DNA of 64,000 nucleotides from Myxococcales bacterium (GTDB lineage: Bacteria; Myxococcota_A; UBA796; GCA-2862545). The position numbers were made by a program, and so were the translations under genes. How positions within the stretch are numbered: the stretch's first letter is position 1; each line of letters starts with the position of its first letter. The stretch is from assembly GCA_019634415.1 (NCBI GenBank), contig JAHQVJ010000245.1, positions 1 to 64,000 on the forward strand, in the 5' to 3' direction. Below the pieces are notes generated by a model. It ran no database searches. It saw only the letters and a list, made by a program, of their open reading frames with translations, and was not told the DNA's origin. Positions 56,205 through 64,000 of this stretch are shown here, one piece after another.

Positions 56205-56828
56205 TCAGAGGGTGCCGAACAGCGCCTCGCAGTCCGCGAGGACCTGCGCGGGGTGCACGCCCGTGGAGACCACCGGGTACTCCAGGAGCACGTAGCCGTC
56301 GGCATCGAGCAGGTAGGACCGCCGGTTGGCGGCGCCTTGCTCGGGCGTGGTGGCGGCGCCGTAGTACAGCGCCAGCTCCCGATCGTTGTCGGTCCACAGC
56401 TCGAAGGGCAGCTCGTGTTCTTCGGCCCAGGCCTGGTTCTCTGCCGGGGGATCGAAGCTCACCCCGACGATCTGCACACCCAGCTTCGCGAACTCTGCGG
56501 CGTGGTCGCGGTACCCGCAACCTTCCACCGTTCAACCACCGGTGAAGGCGGCGGGGTAGAACCACAGCGCGGTGGCCTGCCCGAGCAGGTGGGCCTGGGT
56601 GCGCGCCGAGGCGTCGCGGTTGACGACCCCGTCGAACGTGGGGGGCGCCAGCGACACCACAGGGATCTCGCCGTTGTACTCGCCCTCGAGGGGCTCGCGC
56701 GGCGCGGTGTCCCCGGGTGGGGTGCCAGGGGTGGTGGTGGTGCCGCGATCGGCGGTGGACCACAAGGGTCCGGGCTCGCGGTCGGGATCGGGCCCCGTGC
56801 AGGCCAGCAGCCAGGTGATGAACGTCAT
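56205..56828 (-). CDS. Selenocysteine peroxiredoxin (BCP/PRX-like) lipoprotein
   Basis: 207 residues with an in-frame TGA (56532-56534) read as Sec99. The lipoprotein signal MTFITWLLACTGP (LLAC) and a ~45-residue linker precede the thioredoxin-fold domain: ALWFYPAAFTGG-U-TVEGCGYRDHAAEF, the exact place of the peroxidatic Cys in BCP (YP...FTPGCTVEAC). C104 would be the resolving residue. The rest (VQIVGVSFDPPAENQAWAEEH..., ...DNDRELALYYGAA...RRSYLLDADGYVLLEYPV) continues the fold without interruption. A hairpin of bacterial SECIS type follows the UGA (56504-56522). ATG 56828 overlaps the oxoprolinase stop (ATGA). Confidence 0.88.
56504..56522 (-). promoter_or_regulatory. SECIS-like hairpin directing Sec insertion
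   Basis: On the minus strand GGTTGCGG and CCGCGACC pair along all eight positions (one G-T wobble) around the loop GTA. The stem starts 9 nt after the UGA and the loop begins 17 nt after it, and the first loop base is G, as in the bacterial SECIS model. The element is within the coding sequence just downstream of the UGA, where SelB would recruit Sec-tRNA. Confidence 0.78.
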
Positions 56829-59800
56829 GCGTCCTCCGAGGAGACCTCGATCCTACCCGCTGGGGACCAGCCGCCGCCTCCCGGGGTGGCCACGCACACC
56901 CGGTCGCCAGGCGCCAGAGCGACGACCTCGCCGCTCCAGGGCTGGCGATGGCCTCCACGCACGATCTCGTCGCGGCCGGCGATTCCCGATCCCCCCGAGC
57001 CCAGGCCCGCGGCTCCTTCGGTGCGGCGCGTGGCCAGCAGCGCCGCCCGTGCCTCGCTGGTGACCTCCAGCTCCCGCACGATGCCGTCGCCGCCTGGGTG
57101 CTTACCCTCTCCCCCCGAGCCCGTCCGGAGGGCGAAGCGACGCACCCGCACCGGCAGGCGGGCCTCGAGCACCTCGGGATCGGTGGCCTTGGTGTTCGTC
57201 ATGTGGATCTGGCGCCCCGAGGGGCCTGGCCCGCGAGGGGAGGCGCCCTGGCCGCCTCCGATGGTCTCGTATAGCGACCACCCATCGCCTCCCAGCGTGA
57301 GGTTGCTCATGGTGCCCGCCGACGAGGCCATGTGGCCCGCCGCCCGCAGCAGCAGATCCACCACGCGCTGCGAGGTCTCCACGTTGCCGCCGGCGACGGC
57401 CGCGCCGGGCGGCGGATCCAGGATGGATCCCGCGGGGACCTCGATCTGGACGTGGCGCAGCGCTCCCTCGTTCAAGGGGATGTCGCGCGCTGCGAGCACG
57501 CGGAGGGCATAGAGCACGGCGGCGCGCACCACGGCGCGCGGAGCGTTGAGGTTGCCCGTGTGGGCGGCTCCGGTGCCCGCGAAGTCCACCACCCAGGTCG
57601 TGCCGTCGCGGTGGACCCGGACCTGCAGCGGAACGCCGCCCACCGCGTCGGTGGCGTGGACCCGAGTGGGCAGCGCGTGCAGCGCCTCGAGGGCGGCTTC
57701 CGCCGCCACGTCCTGCAGGTGGGCCATCCAGCGCGCGACCACGTCCGCCGGGCCCAGCTGCACCAGGGCCCGTGCGGCGCAGGTGTTGGCGGCGATCTGC
57801 GCCTCGAGGTCCGCCGCCACCACGTCGAGCTGCCGACACCCTCGAAGGTGGGTGCCGAGGTCCGTGCGGAGCCGGCCCTCGTCGAGCAGCGGAAGGGCAC
57901 GCACCACGAAGCCCTCCTCCCGAAGTGCCCTCGATCGAGGCGGCATGGAGCCCGGTGTGGTGCCGCCCACGTCCACGTGGTGGCCGCGACAGGCCACGAA
58001 GAATCGCTGCCCCTCCACCACCACCGGATGCACCACCGTCAGATCGGGGAGGTGGGAGCCGCCCGCGGCGGGATCGTTGGTCAGGTAGTGCTGGTCGGGC
58101 TGCAGCTCGGGCACCCGGCGGATCAGATCCCGCACCGTCGCGCCCATGGCACCCAGGTGCACGGGAATGTGGGGCGCGTTGGCCACCAGCCGCCCCTCGC
58201 CGTCGAACACCGCGCAGCTGAAGTCGTGCCGCTCGCGGATGTTCACCGACCGCGCGGTGCGCTCGAGCACGGTACCGGCCTCGGTGGCCACCACCATGAA
58301 GCGGCTGGCCCACAGCGCCACGGCGTGGGGCGTGCGCTCCGTGGGCAAGGGCGTGGGGGCAGGCTCGGTGCGATGCAGCTGCAGCAAGCCGGAGCGAACC
58401 TGTGCGTGCCAGCCAGCGGGAACCCAGACCGAGGTGGTGGGGGCGTCGAGCCGCCGAGGGCCGTGCACCGTGCGGTCCTCGATGCCCCACGGATCCGCCG
58501 GCACGACGGGGGCCTCCGAGCGTGGTGCCTGCGCCCGTACTCGGGCGTTCACCACCGACAGGGGCTGATCCCGGTCGAAGCCGTAGCGGGCCCGATGGGC
58601 GCGGGCGAAGGCGTCGCGCACGGCCTGTGGATCGGAGGCGTCGATCTCGATGCTGGCGTCGGCGCCCACGTGGCGCACGTCCACGCTGCAGCGATGCTCC
58701 CCCAGCTCCGGGAGCGCCTGCAGCTGGGAGCGCCAGGCAGCCTCGACGCGAGGCCAGGTGTCCGGATCCTCCAGGGGTGCCCAGATGGGCACGACGGAGG
58801 CTTCCTCGCGTCGAGCCAGCGCCTGTCCCCAGGCCGAGAGCACCGAGGCGCAGGGGTGCACCAGCACGCGCGTGATCCCCAGGCGATCGGCGACGCCCGC
58901 AGCGTGCTGGCCGGCGGCCCCGCCGAAGGCCACGAGCGCGTGCTCGCGCACGTCCAGGCCTCGTCGGGTGGCGAGGCGCTGGATGGCGGCGGCCATGGCG
59001 TCGCGGGCGACGTCCAGGTAGGCCTCCGCGCCTCCCTCGGGTAGCGCCACGGCGTCGGCCGACAAGGGGGGATCGAAGGCGGCTGGATCCAGGAGGCCGG
59101 CCTGCAGCGCTGCGTCGGTGAGGGTGGGGGGGCCACCGCGCCCGTAGCACTGCGGACCGGGATGGGCGCCGGCGCTGCGCGGCCCCACGCCGATGCGGCG
59201 ACCGTCGTGCCACACCACCGAGCCGCCCCCCGCGGCGATGGTGTCCACCTCGAGCATGGGCCGGCGCAGCCGCACGCCCGCCACCTCCACGTCGCCGTCG
59301 CGCCGCGGCAGGGCATCGACGTGCACCAGGCACACGTCGGTGCTCGTGCCCCCCATGTCGAAGCCCACGGCGCGCTGCAGGCCCGCTTGGCGAGCCACGG
59401 CGGCCACGGCCACCACGCCTCCCGCCGGTCCCGACAGCACCGCGTCGGGTGCCCGCAGCTGCTCGGCGGGCACCAGGCTGCCGTCGGAGCGCACGGCGAG
59501 CGCGCCGTCGGGAATGGCGTCGCGCTGCAGCGACGCGCGCAGCACCGGGGTGATGGCCGCGTCCACCAGCGTCGTGTCGATGCGGGCCAGGTAGCCCAGC
59601 TCGGGGCTCGCGCGGTGTCCCATGCAGACGTGCAGATCGGGGCGCAGATCCGCCAGCCACCGGGCCACCTGCACCTCGTGGTCCGGGTTGCGGCAGCTGT
59701 TGAGCAACACCACCGCCACCGCGTCCACGTCGTCGAGGGAGGGGGACGTCGGCAGACGCAGGGGCTCGATCGGTCGTCCCGTCGCGTCGATGCGGCCCGC

Positions 59801-60118
59801 TACCTCCAGCACGCGGTCGCACAGCGGGGGAGGGCGGACCACCTCGGGGGAGAACAGGGCAGGCCGCGTCATGTCGCCGATCTGCACGAGGTCCGCCAGT
59901 CCCTCCGTCACCAGCAGCAGGGTGCGCACGCCGGTGCGCTCCAGTAGGGCGTTGGTGGCCACCGTGGTGCCGAAGGTCAGGGATCCCCTCGCGAGGGAGC
60001 CCACCACCGCTTGGTCCGAGCGGACCTTGCGCAGCGTCACCGTGCCGTCGGGCTCGATGGTGACCACGTCGGTGAAGGTCCCCCCGCGGTCCACACAGGT
60101 GCGCTCGACTCGGTCCAT
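56825..60118 (-). CDS. Fused 5-oxoprolinase/hydantoinase (HyuA-HyuB)
   Basis: 1097 residues. The first ~620 form the HyuA/acetone carboxylase-type ATPase: CVDRGGTFTDVVTIEPDG, LTFGTTVATNALLERTG, LSGPAGGVVAVAAVAR, VGFDMGGTSTDVCLV and a second Gly-rich motif. The last ~480 form HyuB: GEGRLVANAPHIPVHLGAMGATVRDLI, YLTNDPAAGGSHLPDLTVVHPV, GHHVDVGGTTPGSMP and GSGGEGKHPGGDG. It resembles the single-chain eukaryotic-type OPLAH, which hydrolyses 5-oxoproline with ATP to glutamate. Start ATG 60118 gives the normal N-terminus. Coupled to the selenoperoxiredoxin by ATGA. Confidence 0.88.
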   Translation of the reverse strand: MDRVERTCVDRGGTFTDVVTIEPDGTVTLRKVRSDQAVVGSLARGSLTFGTTVATNALLERTGVRTLLLVTEGLADLVQIGDMTRPALFSPEVVRPPPLCDRVLEVAGRIDATGRPIEPLRLPTSPSLDDVDAVAVVLLNSCRNPDHEVQVARWLADLRPDLHVCMGHRASPELGYLARIDTTLVDAAITPVLRASLQRDAIPDGALAVRSDGSLVPAEQLRAPDAVLSGPAGGVVAVAAVARQAGLQRAVGFDMGGTSTDVCLVHVDALPRRDGDVEVAGVRLRRPMLEVDTIAAGGGSVVWHDGRRIGVGPRSAGAHPGPQCYGRGGPPTLTDAALQAGLLDPAAFDPPLSADAVALPEGGAEAYLDVARDAMAAAIQRLATRRGLDVREHALVAFGGAAGQHAAGVADRLGITRVLVHPCASVLSAWGQALARREEASVVPIWAPLEDPDTWPRVEAAWRSQLQALPELGEHRCSVDVRHVGADASIEIDASDPQAVRDAFARAHRARYGFDRDQPLSVVNARVRAQAPRSEAPVVPADPWGIEDRTVHGPRRLDAPTTSVWVPAGWHAQVRSGLLQLHRTEPAPTPLPTERTPHAVALWASRFMVVATEAGTVLERTARSVNIRERHDFSCAVFDGEGRLVANAPHIPVHLGAMGATVRDLIRRVPELQPDQHYLTNDPAAGGSHLPDLTVVHPVVVEGQRFFVACRGHHVDVGGTTPGSMPPRSRALREEGFVVRALPLLDEGRLRTDLGTHLRGCRQLDVVAADLEAQIAANTCAARALVQLGPADVVARWMAHLQDVAAEAALEALHALPTRVHATDAVGGVPLQVRVHRDGTTWVVDFAGTGAAHTGNLNAPRAVVRAAVLYALRVLAARDIPLNEGALRHVQIEVPAGSILDPPPGAAVAGGNVETSQRVVDLLLRAAGHMASSAGTMSNLTLGGDGWSLYETIGGGQGASPRGPGPSGRQIHMTNTKATDPEVLEARLPVRVRRFALRTGSGGEGKHPGGDGIVRELEVTSEARAALLATRRTEGAAGLGSGGSGIAGRDEIVRGGHRQPWSGEVVALAPGDRVCVATPGGGGWSPAGRIEVSSEDA

Positions 60119-60188
60119 GACGATGTTCCCGGAGGGATGGTACGACCCGTCTGGGCGGGCCTCGATGGCCTGCCGAAGGAGCTCGGCG

Positions 60189-61208
60189 ATGGGCAAGGAG
60201 CTGATCCGCAGCGTCTCACATCTCGGATTCCAGTGGCAGACGCTGGATCCGTTCCTGTTCTGCGTGCACCACGACGACGCGTATCCCAAGGGCAATGCCC
60301 AGCAGGGGCCCGAGGCCTCGCTGGCTGGACGTCGGATCGGGCAGGACTTCGAGGGGCAGGACGGGTGGCGGATGTACCACGGCGACGTGGTGCCTGGCTT
60401 CCCGCGACATCCCCACCGGGGCTTCGAGACCGTCACGGTGGTGCGGCGTGGGTTGGTGGACCACTCCGACTCCCTGGGCGCCACCGCACGCTACGGCGGC
60501 GGAGACGTGCAGTGGATGACGGCGGGCAAGGGCATCGTGCACGCCGAGATGTTCCCCCTCGTGCAGCGCGAGGCCGACAACCCCCTGGAGCTGTTCCAGA
60601 TCTGGCTGAACCTGCCGGCCGAGCGGAAGCTGACCACGCCTGCGTTCAAGATGCTGTGGGCCGACACCATCCCCACCCGCACCGTGGCTGACTCCAAGGG
60701 CGGCACCACGCGGATCACGGTGTATGCCGGCAGCTTGCTGGACCTCACGGCCCCGACCCCCGCTCCCGACTCGTGGGCCGCGGATCCGGCCAACGAGGTG
60801 GGGATCTGGTCCATCAAGCTCGAGCCGGGCGCCCTGTTCACCGTGCCCCCGGCTCGCGGGCCGGTGAACCGAGTGCTCTACGCGTTCAGCGGCGAGTCCC
60901 TGCACGTGGCCTCCACCCAGGTCCAGCCCAAGGTGGGGGTGCAGGTGGACGGAGGTCTGCCCGCCCCGATCCTGAACGGTCCAGCGCCAGCGGAGGTCCT
61001 CGTGCTCCAGGGCCGACCCATCGGGGAGAACGTCGCCCACTACGGGCCCTTCGTGATGAACACGCGGGCCGAGCTCGAGCAGGCCTTCGCCGACTACCGC
61101 AGCACGGGCTTCGGCGGGTGGCCGTGGCCGCAGGACGACCCGGTGCACGAGCCCGTGGAGGGCCGATTTGCCCGACACGCCGACGGTACGCTGGAGCGTC
61201 CAGCCTGA
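60189..61208 (+). CDS. Pirin-family protein
   Basis: 339 residues starting at ATG 60189 after AAGGAG. The N-terminal cupin has FLFCVHHDDAYPKG, PGFPRHPHRGFETVTVVRRGLVDHSDSLG and GDVQWMTAGKGIVHAEM, with the iron ligands H and E (HPHRGFET, HAEM) of pirin. The C-terminal cupin is FTVPPA..., LVLQGRPIGENVAHYGPFVMNTRAELEQAFADYRSTGFGGWPWP. Pirins can act as quercetinases or iron-dependent regulators; which applies is not visible. Divergent from the oxoprolinase with a 70-bp gap. Confidence 0.9.
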   Translation: MGKELIRSVSHLGFQWQTLDPFLFCVHHDDAYPKGNAQQGPEASLAGRRIGQDFEGQDGWRMYHGDVVPGFPRHPHRGFETVTVVRRGLVDHSDSLGATARYGGGDVQWMTAGKGIVHAEMFPLVQREADNPLELFQIWLNLPAERKLTTPAFKMLWADTIPTRTVADSKGGTTRITVYAGSLLDLTAPTPAPDSWAADPANEVGIWSIKLEPGALFTVPPARGPVNRVLYAFSGESLHVASTQVQPKVGVQVDGGLPAPILNGPAPAEVLVLQGRPIGENVAHYGPFVMNTRAELEQAFADYRSTGFGGWPWPQDDPVHEPVEGRFARHADGTLERPA

Positions 61209-61360
61209 AGGCGTGCGGATCGTAGCGGATCGGTGCTGGATGTTCGCGTTTCTTCCTGTTCTCTGAGAGCAGGGCCGCTAGATTTCCGCCCTGGCGGTGG
61301 CCTCGTCTCCGACGTTGGGTGACCGTGGGCTGGTAGGCTCGGCAAAGGGAAGGGAACACC

Positions 61361-64000
61361 ATGAAGGCAGCATCGTTCGTGGCCGCGCTGGCGGTGATGG
61401 GGAGCATCGGCTGTGGGGGCGGCAACGTCCAGGACGCAGATGGCGACGGGCAGCTCGCCATCGCGGATGGCGGTGTGGACTGCAACGACCTGAACGCCGA
61501 GGTGTGGACCGGGGCCGCCGAGGTCTGCGACGACGGCATCGACAACAACTGCGACGGCCGTATCGACGACGTGGGCTTGGGCAGCGTGCTCTGGTACCAA
61601 GACTTCGACGGCGACGGGTTCGGGATCGAGTCCGAGCAGCGAGAGGCCTGTGCCGGTGCGCTGGCTGGGCTGGGCTGGGCGGCTCTGCTCGGAGACTGCG
61701 ACGACGGTGATGCGGCCTTGAACCCGGCTGCCCCCGACGACGAGTGCGATCGGATCGACCAGGACTGCGACGGTACGGCCGACGACGGCTCGGAGCTGAA
61801 GGCGTGGTACGCCGACGACGACGGAGACGGCTTCGGCGACGCGGACGTCTCGGTGCTGGACTGTGCGCCTCCCATCGCCCACGTGGCGGATCACACCGAC
61901 TGCGACGACGCGTCGGTGGATGCCTTCCCGGGCGGGGTGGAGGTGGCGTGCACGGGCATCGACGAGGACTGTGACGGCGAGGTGGACGAAGACTCTCCGC
62001 TGTCCACCTTCTACCTAGACAACGACGGAGACGGTCTCGGTAACGCCAAGGCGCCTGTGCAAGCGGCCTGCGCGCCACCTGCCGGTGCGGTGGCCAATGC
62101 GGGCGACTGCCACGACGACGATCCGTCGGTGACCGACGTGTGCGAGCCCACCGTGTCCATCGCGGGGACTCCCTACAACACCCTGCCAGATGCCCTGGCG
62201 GCGGCTCAGGACGGCGACGTGATCGACCTGACTCCCGGCGTCCACAGCGTGTCGAGCACGGTGCTGATCCCGAACACTGGCAACTTCGGCATCGGAGGTG
62301 AGCTGACGCTGCGCGGCACGCCGCATGGCGAGGTGATCCTACAGAACACGGGCAGCGGCGAGGTGTTCGAGATCCCCCTCGTCACAGCGGTGCTCGAGCA
62401 CCTGGTGTTTCTGGGTCCCAACCCGGCGATCTACCAGAGCGGCCTGGGCACCCTCGTGATTCGCGACACTCGGTTCGAGGGACAGCGCTCCGATCGGCGC
62501 GGCGGTGCCATTCGCCAGCAGAACGGTGTGCTCACCCTCGAGCGGGTGCGCTTCGAAGACACCCAGAGTGACGAGCGCGGGGGGGCCATCGCGCTCGGCT
62601 TGAGCGAGGCGATCTTCTCCACCGCCACCTTCACCGACGTGGCCTTCGTGGACACCTCGGCAGGCTGGGAGGGGGGTGCGGTGTCGCTGGTGAACACCGG
62701 CCTCGTGTGCACCCGGTGCAGCTTCGAGGACACCGTGGCGCAGGGCGACGGAGGGGCTCTGCACGCGCAGTTTCGACGCTTCACCATGCTCGACAGCCGG
62801 TTCGTGCGCACGCAGGGCGCCAACGGTGGTGCGCTGGCCGTGCTCGACCACACCGACGTGACCATGCGGGGCAACCACTTCCAGCAGAACGTGGCGACGG
62901 GCGTCGGGGGAGGCGTGTTCGTGCAGGGCGACGCCGTGGAGCTGTCCAACAACGCGTTCTGCCATGGCGAGTCCGACAGTGGCACCGCCATGGAGCTGCT
63001 CGAGGGCACCTTCGAGGTGGCCAACAACTCCGTGGTGGGCGCGGCTGCCGGGGGCCTCGGGCTGGTGGTGGCGCTTCCCACGGCGGACGTGCACTTCGTG
63101 AACAACGTGTTCGCCTCGGCTCCCACGGAGGCGCTGTTCTTCCTGCAGGGCGGGATCGCCCCCAGCATCGACTACAACGCCTTTCACGACACCGACGGCG
63201 CGGTGACCGGGGCGTCGCTGGGTGTGGGCAACCTCGAGGGGCTCGATCCGCAGCTGGTGGCCTGGTCCGACGACGGCGACTGCGGCGATGACGATCTGCG
63301 CCCCGGCTTCGGCAGTCCGCTGGTGGATGCGGGGGACCCCACGAGGCTCGATCCCGACTCGGGAGTGTCCGACATTGGCTTCACCGGTGGGCCCGATGCC
63401 ACGGCCCAGCTGGACGACGACGGCGATGGCGTGCCCGCCTACCTCGACTGCAACGACGGCTCCGCCGTGGCCAACCCAGGAGCGGTGGAGATCTGCAACG
63501 GTGCCGACGACGACTGCGACGGTGTGATCGACAACGGGCTGGGCACCTTCACCTACTACATCGACGCGGACGGTGACGGGGTGGGTGGAGACGTGGCGGT
63601 GGAGATGTGCTTCGAGAGCGCGCGCACCGGGTTCTCCGATGCCACCGGCGACTGCAACGATCTGCAGGCCGACATTCATCCCGCGGCGAAGGAGCTGTGC
63701 AACCAGCTCGACGACGACTGCGACGGGCAGCTCGACGATCTCGATCCCGACGTGGTGGGCGCGCTCCCCCTGTACGAGGACTTCGACGGGGACGGCTTTG
63801 GCGGCTGTCCCACGCCCGATTGTCTGCCGCTGCAGATCTGCGAGCCCGACATCGAGTTCTTCCACGTGGCCCAGGGGGGCGACTGCGACGACGCCAACCG
63901 CCACGTGCACCCCGGGCGCGACGAGGTGGAGGCGAATGGTCTCGATGACGACTGCAACGGTGCCGATGTCGGATCCGACGGAACGGAGATCCCGGTGGTG
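61361..64000 (+). CDS. MopE-like/right-handed beta-helix lipoprotein (partial)
   Basis: Open for 880 codons to the window edge with no stop. Lipoprotein signal MKAASFVAALAVMGSIGCGGG (SIGC). Residues ~25-260 contain four MopE-type Cys modules (for example DCNDLNAEVWTGAAEVCDDGIDNNCDG, DCDDGDAALNPAAPDDECDRIDQDCDG, each with WYQDFDGDGFG-type Asp loops). Residues ~265-640 form a right-handed beta helix (AGTPYNTLPDALAAAQDGDVIDLTPGVHSV, repeated GGAI/GGAL rungs). MopE modules resume at ~690 (ELCNQLDDDCDGQLDD). Predicted surface protein with copper or calcium binding; role unknown. Confidence 0.85.
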   Translation, partial: MKAASFVAALAVMGSIGCGGGNVQDADGDGQLAIADGGVDCNDLNAEVWTGAAEVCDDGIDNNCDGRIDDVGLGSVLWYQDFDGDGFGIESEQREACAGALAGLGWAALLGDCDDGDAALNPAAPDDECDRIDQDCDGTADDGSELKAWYADDDGDGFGDADVSVLDCAPPIAHVADHTDCDDASVDAFPGGVEVACTGIDEDCDGEVDEDSPLSTFYLDNDGDGLGNAKAPVQAACAPPAGAVANAGDCHDDDPSVTDVCEPTVSIAGTPYNTLPDALAAAQDGDVIDLTPGVHSVSSTVLIPNTGNFGIGGELTLRGTPHGEVILQNTGSGEVFEIPLVTAVLEHLVFLGPNPAIYQSGLGTLVIRDTRFEGQRSDRRGGAIRQQNGVLTLERVRFEDTQSDERGGAIALGLSEAIFSTATFTDVAFVDTSAGWEGGAVSLVNTGLVCTRCSFEDTVAQGDGGALHAQFRRFTMLDSRFVRTQGANGGALAVLDHTDVTMRGNHFQQNVATGVGGGVFVQGDAVELSNNAFCHGESDSGTAMELLEGTFEVANNSVVGAAAGGLGLVVALPTADVHFVNNVFASAPTEALFFLQGGIAPSIDYNAFHDTDGAVTGASLGVGNLEGLDPQLVAWSDDGDCGDDDLRPGFGSPLVDAGDPTRLDPDSGVSDIGFTGGPDATAQLDDDGDGVPAYLDCNDGSAVANPGAVEICNGADDDCDGVIDNGLGTFTYYIDADGDGVGGDVAVEMCFESARTGFSDATGDCNDLQADIHPAAKELCNQLDDDCDGQLDDLDPDVVGALPLYEDFDGDGFGGCPTPDCLPLQICEPDIEFFHVAQGGDCDDANRHVHPGRDEVEANGLDDDCNGADVGSDGTEIPVV

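Noticed and set aside
56532-56534. Treating the TGA as a frameshift or as the end of a truncated peroxiredoxin
   Set aside because: The frame is the same on both sides, the residue replaced is exactly the peroxidatic Cys, and a SECIS-like hairpin follows.

Overview
The window is GC-rich and densely coded, and it looks like a free-living Gram-negative bacterium of the Myxococcota or a related deltaproteobacterial lineage. The grounds are indirect: many lipoproteins with Asp/Thr-rich linkers, MopE-like and thrombospondin type-3 (TSP3) repeat surface proteins, MYXO-CTERM-like tails (Cys, hydrophobic helix, Arg cluster), sigma-54 enhancer-binding regulators, a Hanks-type kinase and a probable selenoprotein. 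No marker gene is present that would fix the taxonomy.

Layout. 1-9.2 kb: an ArsR-VOC pair carrying a 70-bp interspersed repeat, a small DUF2141-type secreted protein, catalase-peroxidase katG downstream of oxyR with an ATAG-N7-CTAT site between them, a dienelactone hydrolase, a RCK potassium channel, a small membrane protein with its TetR regulator, and a sulfatase. 9.2-21.1 kb: an FG-GAP/ASPIC lipoprotein, an unusual two-module acyl-CoA synthetase fusion with a sigma-54-type promoter and a palindrome facing a divergent sigma-54 activator, a lipoprotein ending in CxxCH, a TetR regulator next to three palindromes, propionyl-CoA synthetase and an amine oxidase. 21.2-31.1 kb: a lipoprotein with duplicated domains, a sigma-54-type operon of two Cys-nucleophile hydrolases around a small monooxygenase-like protein, with its divergent activator, tRNA-Asn, a gamma-glutamylcyclotransferase-like gene carrying the second repeat copy, a lipase maturation factor and a sulfatase-like protein. 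31.2-41.7 kb: a membrane Ser/Thr kinase, a tail-anchored protein, two paralogous lipoproteins, a DUF885 protein and sucAB.

42.1-52.7 kb is the most distinctive block: an OmpA-family protein followed by four tandem paralogs. Each has a signal peptide, a ThuA/GATase-like domain, exactly 13 Cys-rich calcium-type repeats plus a capping half repeat (CD...RGGG), and a C-terminal Cys-helix-Arg tail. The first four genes are coupled or closely spaced; a hairpin separates the fifth. 52.7-64 kb holds a MORN-like lipoprotein, two coupled amidohydrolase-family genes (the second without the metal-binding HxH), a selenocysteine peroxiredoxin lipoprotein in which an in-frame UGA replaces the peroxidatic Cys and is followed at once by a SECIS-like hairpin, a fused 5-oxoprolinase translationally coupled to it, a pirin, and a MopE-like beta-helix lipoprotein cut by the window edge.

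Themes that tie the genes together are peroxide defence (oxyR, katG, selenoperoxiredoxin), acyl-CoA activation feeding central carbon metabolism (two synthetase loci, sucAB), and a large investment in calcium-binding, Cys-rich surface proteins. All functional calls come from reading motifs; no database search was possible.
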